Of a stretch of DNA of 6,643 nt, positions 6,207 to 6,643 are shown piece after piece. Position numbers and translations under genes: made by a program. The notes beneath the pieces were generated by a model. That model saw only the letters and a list, made by a program, of their open reading frames with translations. It did no database searches and had not been told where the DNA came from. How positions within the stretch are numbered: the stretch's first letter is position 1; every line of letters starts with the position of its first letter. The stretch is from an uncultured Eubacteriales bacterium (GTDB lineage Bacteria > Bacillota > Clostridia > Christensenellales > Borkfalkiaceae), in NCBI GenBank assembly GCA_900556195.1, contig USOJ01000060.1, positions 1 through 6,643 of the forward strand. Direction: 5' to 3'.

Positions 6207-6235
6207 AGTATACCACACGCCGAAATTCATTTCAA
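6207..6235 (-). promoter_or_regulatory. Extended -10 promoter of the deoC-deoD-cdd operon
   Basis: On the minus strand, TTGAAA (6230-6235) and TATACT (6207-6212) are separated by exactly 17 bp, and TGG directly before the -10 box gives an extended -10 element. The DNA farther upstream (about 6236-6275) is made of long A and T runs that could serve as an UP element. Predicted transcription start is near 6200, so the leader is only about 36 nt. A small inverted repeat, GAAAT-GA-ATTTC (6222-6233), overlaps the -35 box and might be an operator; that is a guess. Confidence 0.82.
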
Positions 6236-6288
6236 CAAATAATTAAAAATTTTTTATAATTTTTTTTTGAAAAAAGGCATTAAAAAAC

Positions 6289-6317
6289 TTGTCTTTTATA
6301 AATTTATATGATAGAAT
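6289..6317 (+). promoter_or_regulatory. Promoter of the tRNA-Thr gene
   Basis: TTGTCT (6289-6294) and TAGAAT (6312-6317) are spaced by 17 bp. TGA immediately before the -10 box supplies the extended -10 TG. Transcription should start near 6324, about 10 nt before the mature tRNA 5' end. A-runs upstream (6271-6287) could help as an UP element. It diverges from the deoC promoter; the two -35 boxes are about 53 bp apart. Confidence 0.75.
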
Positions 6318-6333
6318 ATTATTCGCTTTTAAC

Positions 6334-6409
<76 letters not shown>

Positions 6410-6414
6410 GATTA

Positions 6415-6460
6415 AACTCAGTTGAACCGCTACGGTTTGACTGAGTTATTTTTTATTTTA
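6415..6460 (+). terminator. Rho-independent terminator of the tRNA-Thr gene
   Basis: A 14-bp stem is formed by AACTCAGTTGAACC (6415-6428) and GGTTTGACTGAGTT (6434-6447), with two wobble pairs and a 5-nt loop GCTAC. It is followed by ATTTTTTATTTTATTTT. It begins six bases after the CCA end, so the primary transcript is only slightly longer than the tRNA. Confidence 0.93.
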
Positions 6461-6514
6461 TTTTCATTAACACTCACCGCAGATACTGCAAAAAATTTAT
6501 CCAAGACGAAAACT

Positions 6515-6557
6515 AAACGACCGAGACTTCGCTGAAATGGCAAAATCTCGGTCGTTT
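6515..6557 (-). terminator. Hairpin terminator, probably of the minus-strand gene entering from the right
   Basis: A perfect 12-bp inverted repeat, AAACGACCGAGA (6515-6526) with TCTCGGTCGTTT (6546-6557), encloses a 19-nt loop. On the minus strand the stem ends in TTT and is followed by AGTTTTCGTC; on the plus strand it is followed by GTTTTATAG. It may therefore work in both directions. It lies 23 nt after the stop of the partial minus-strand reading frame, which makes that gene its most likely owner. Together with the tRNA terminator it isolates two convergent units. Confidence 0.75.
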
Positions 6558-6580
6558 GTTTTATAGTAGTAATTCAATCG

Positions 6581-6643
6581 TTAAACCACGTATTTGTCGT
6601 CATCGGAGCATTTGCCCGGGATTTTTACTTCCGTTTCGGTAAA
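6581..6643 (-). CDS. C-terminal end of an unidentified protein (runs off right edge)
   Basis: The minus strand is open from the right edge to a TAA stop at 6581-6583, giving 20 residues ending in KIPGKCSDDDKYVV. I do not recognise the family. The case for coding is its position directly before a strong hairpin terminator and on the same strand as the other protein genes. The case against is that 63 bases is too short to test codon use. Confidence 0.45.
   Translation of the reverse strand, partial: FTETEVKIPGKCSDDDKYVV

Noticed and set aside
6165..6230. Longer N-terminus for deoC starting at 6230
   Set aside because: It would include the -10 box and predicted transcription start, and the internal ATG at 6164 has a good ribosome site and the normal family length.

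Overview
The window reads as part of a chromosome of a low-GC, Gram-positive-type bacterium, probably in the Firmicutes/Clostridia range. The reasons are AT-rich intergenic DNA, several strong AAGGAGG-type ribosome binding sites, near-consensus sigma-A promoters, a lipoprotein-anchored solute-binding protein and a tRNA gene with encoded CCA. No species can be named from the sequence alone.

Nearly everything protein-coding lies on the minus strand and forms a nucleoside uptake and salvage locus. Reading in the direction of transcription (right to left): deoC (deoxyribose-phosphate aldolase), deoD (purine nucleoside phosphorylase) and cdd (cytidine deaminase) form a tight operon. It starts from an extended -10 promoter at about 6207-6235. 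Immediately after the cdd stop comes a perfect-consensus promoter (TTGACA, 17 bp, TATAAT), then a leader of about 180 nt rich in hairpins. A complete-looking nucleoside ABC importer follows: a BMP-family binding lipoprotein, a two-domain ATPase, one full permease, and a second permease cut by the left edge. A strong 12-bp hairpin separates the binding-protein gene from the ATPase gene.

The parts make one pathway. The transporter brings nucleosides in. Cdd turns cytidine and deoxycytidine into uridine and deoxyuridine. DeoD releases purine bases and leaves (deoxy)ribose-1-phosphate. DeoC splits deoxyribose-5-phosphate into glyceraldehyde-3-phosphate and acetaldehyde. Phosphopentomutase, which links the last two steps, and a pyrimidine nucleoside phosphorylase are not in this window.

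The right end holds a plus-strand tRNA-Thr(GGT) gene with its own promoter and terminator, divergent from deoC. Beyond it are a second hairpin terminator and what looks like the last 20 codons of an unidentified minus-strand gene entering from the right edge. I found no mobile element, CRISPR array or wholly unknown multi-gene system. The least explained part is the structured intergenic leader at about 4148-4326 with the tandem 11-bp repeat just before it.
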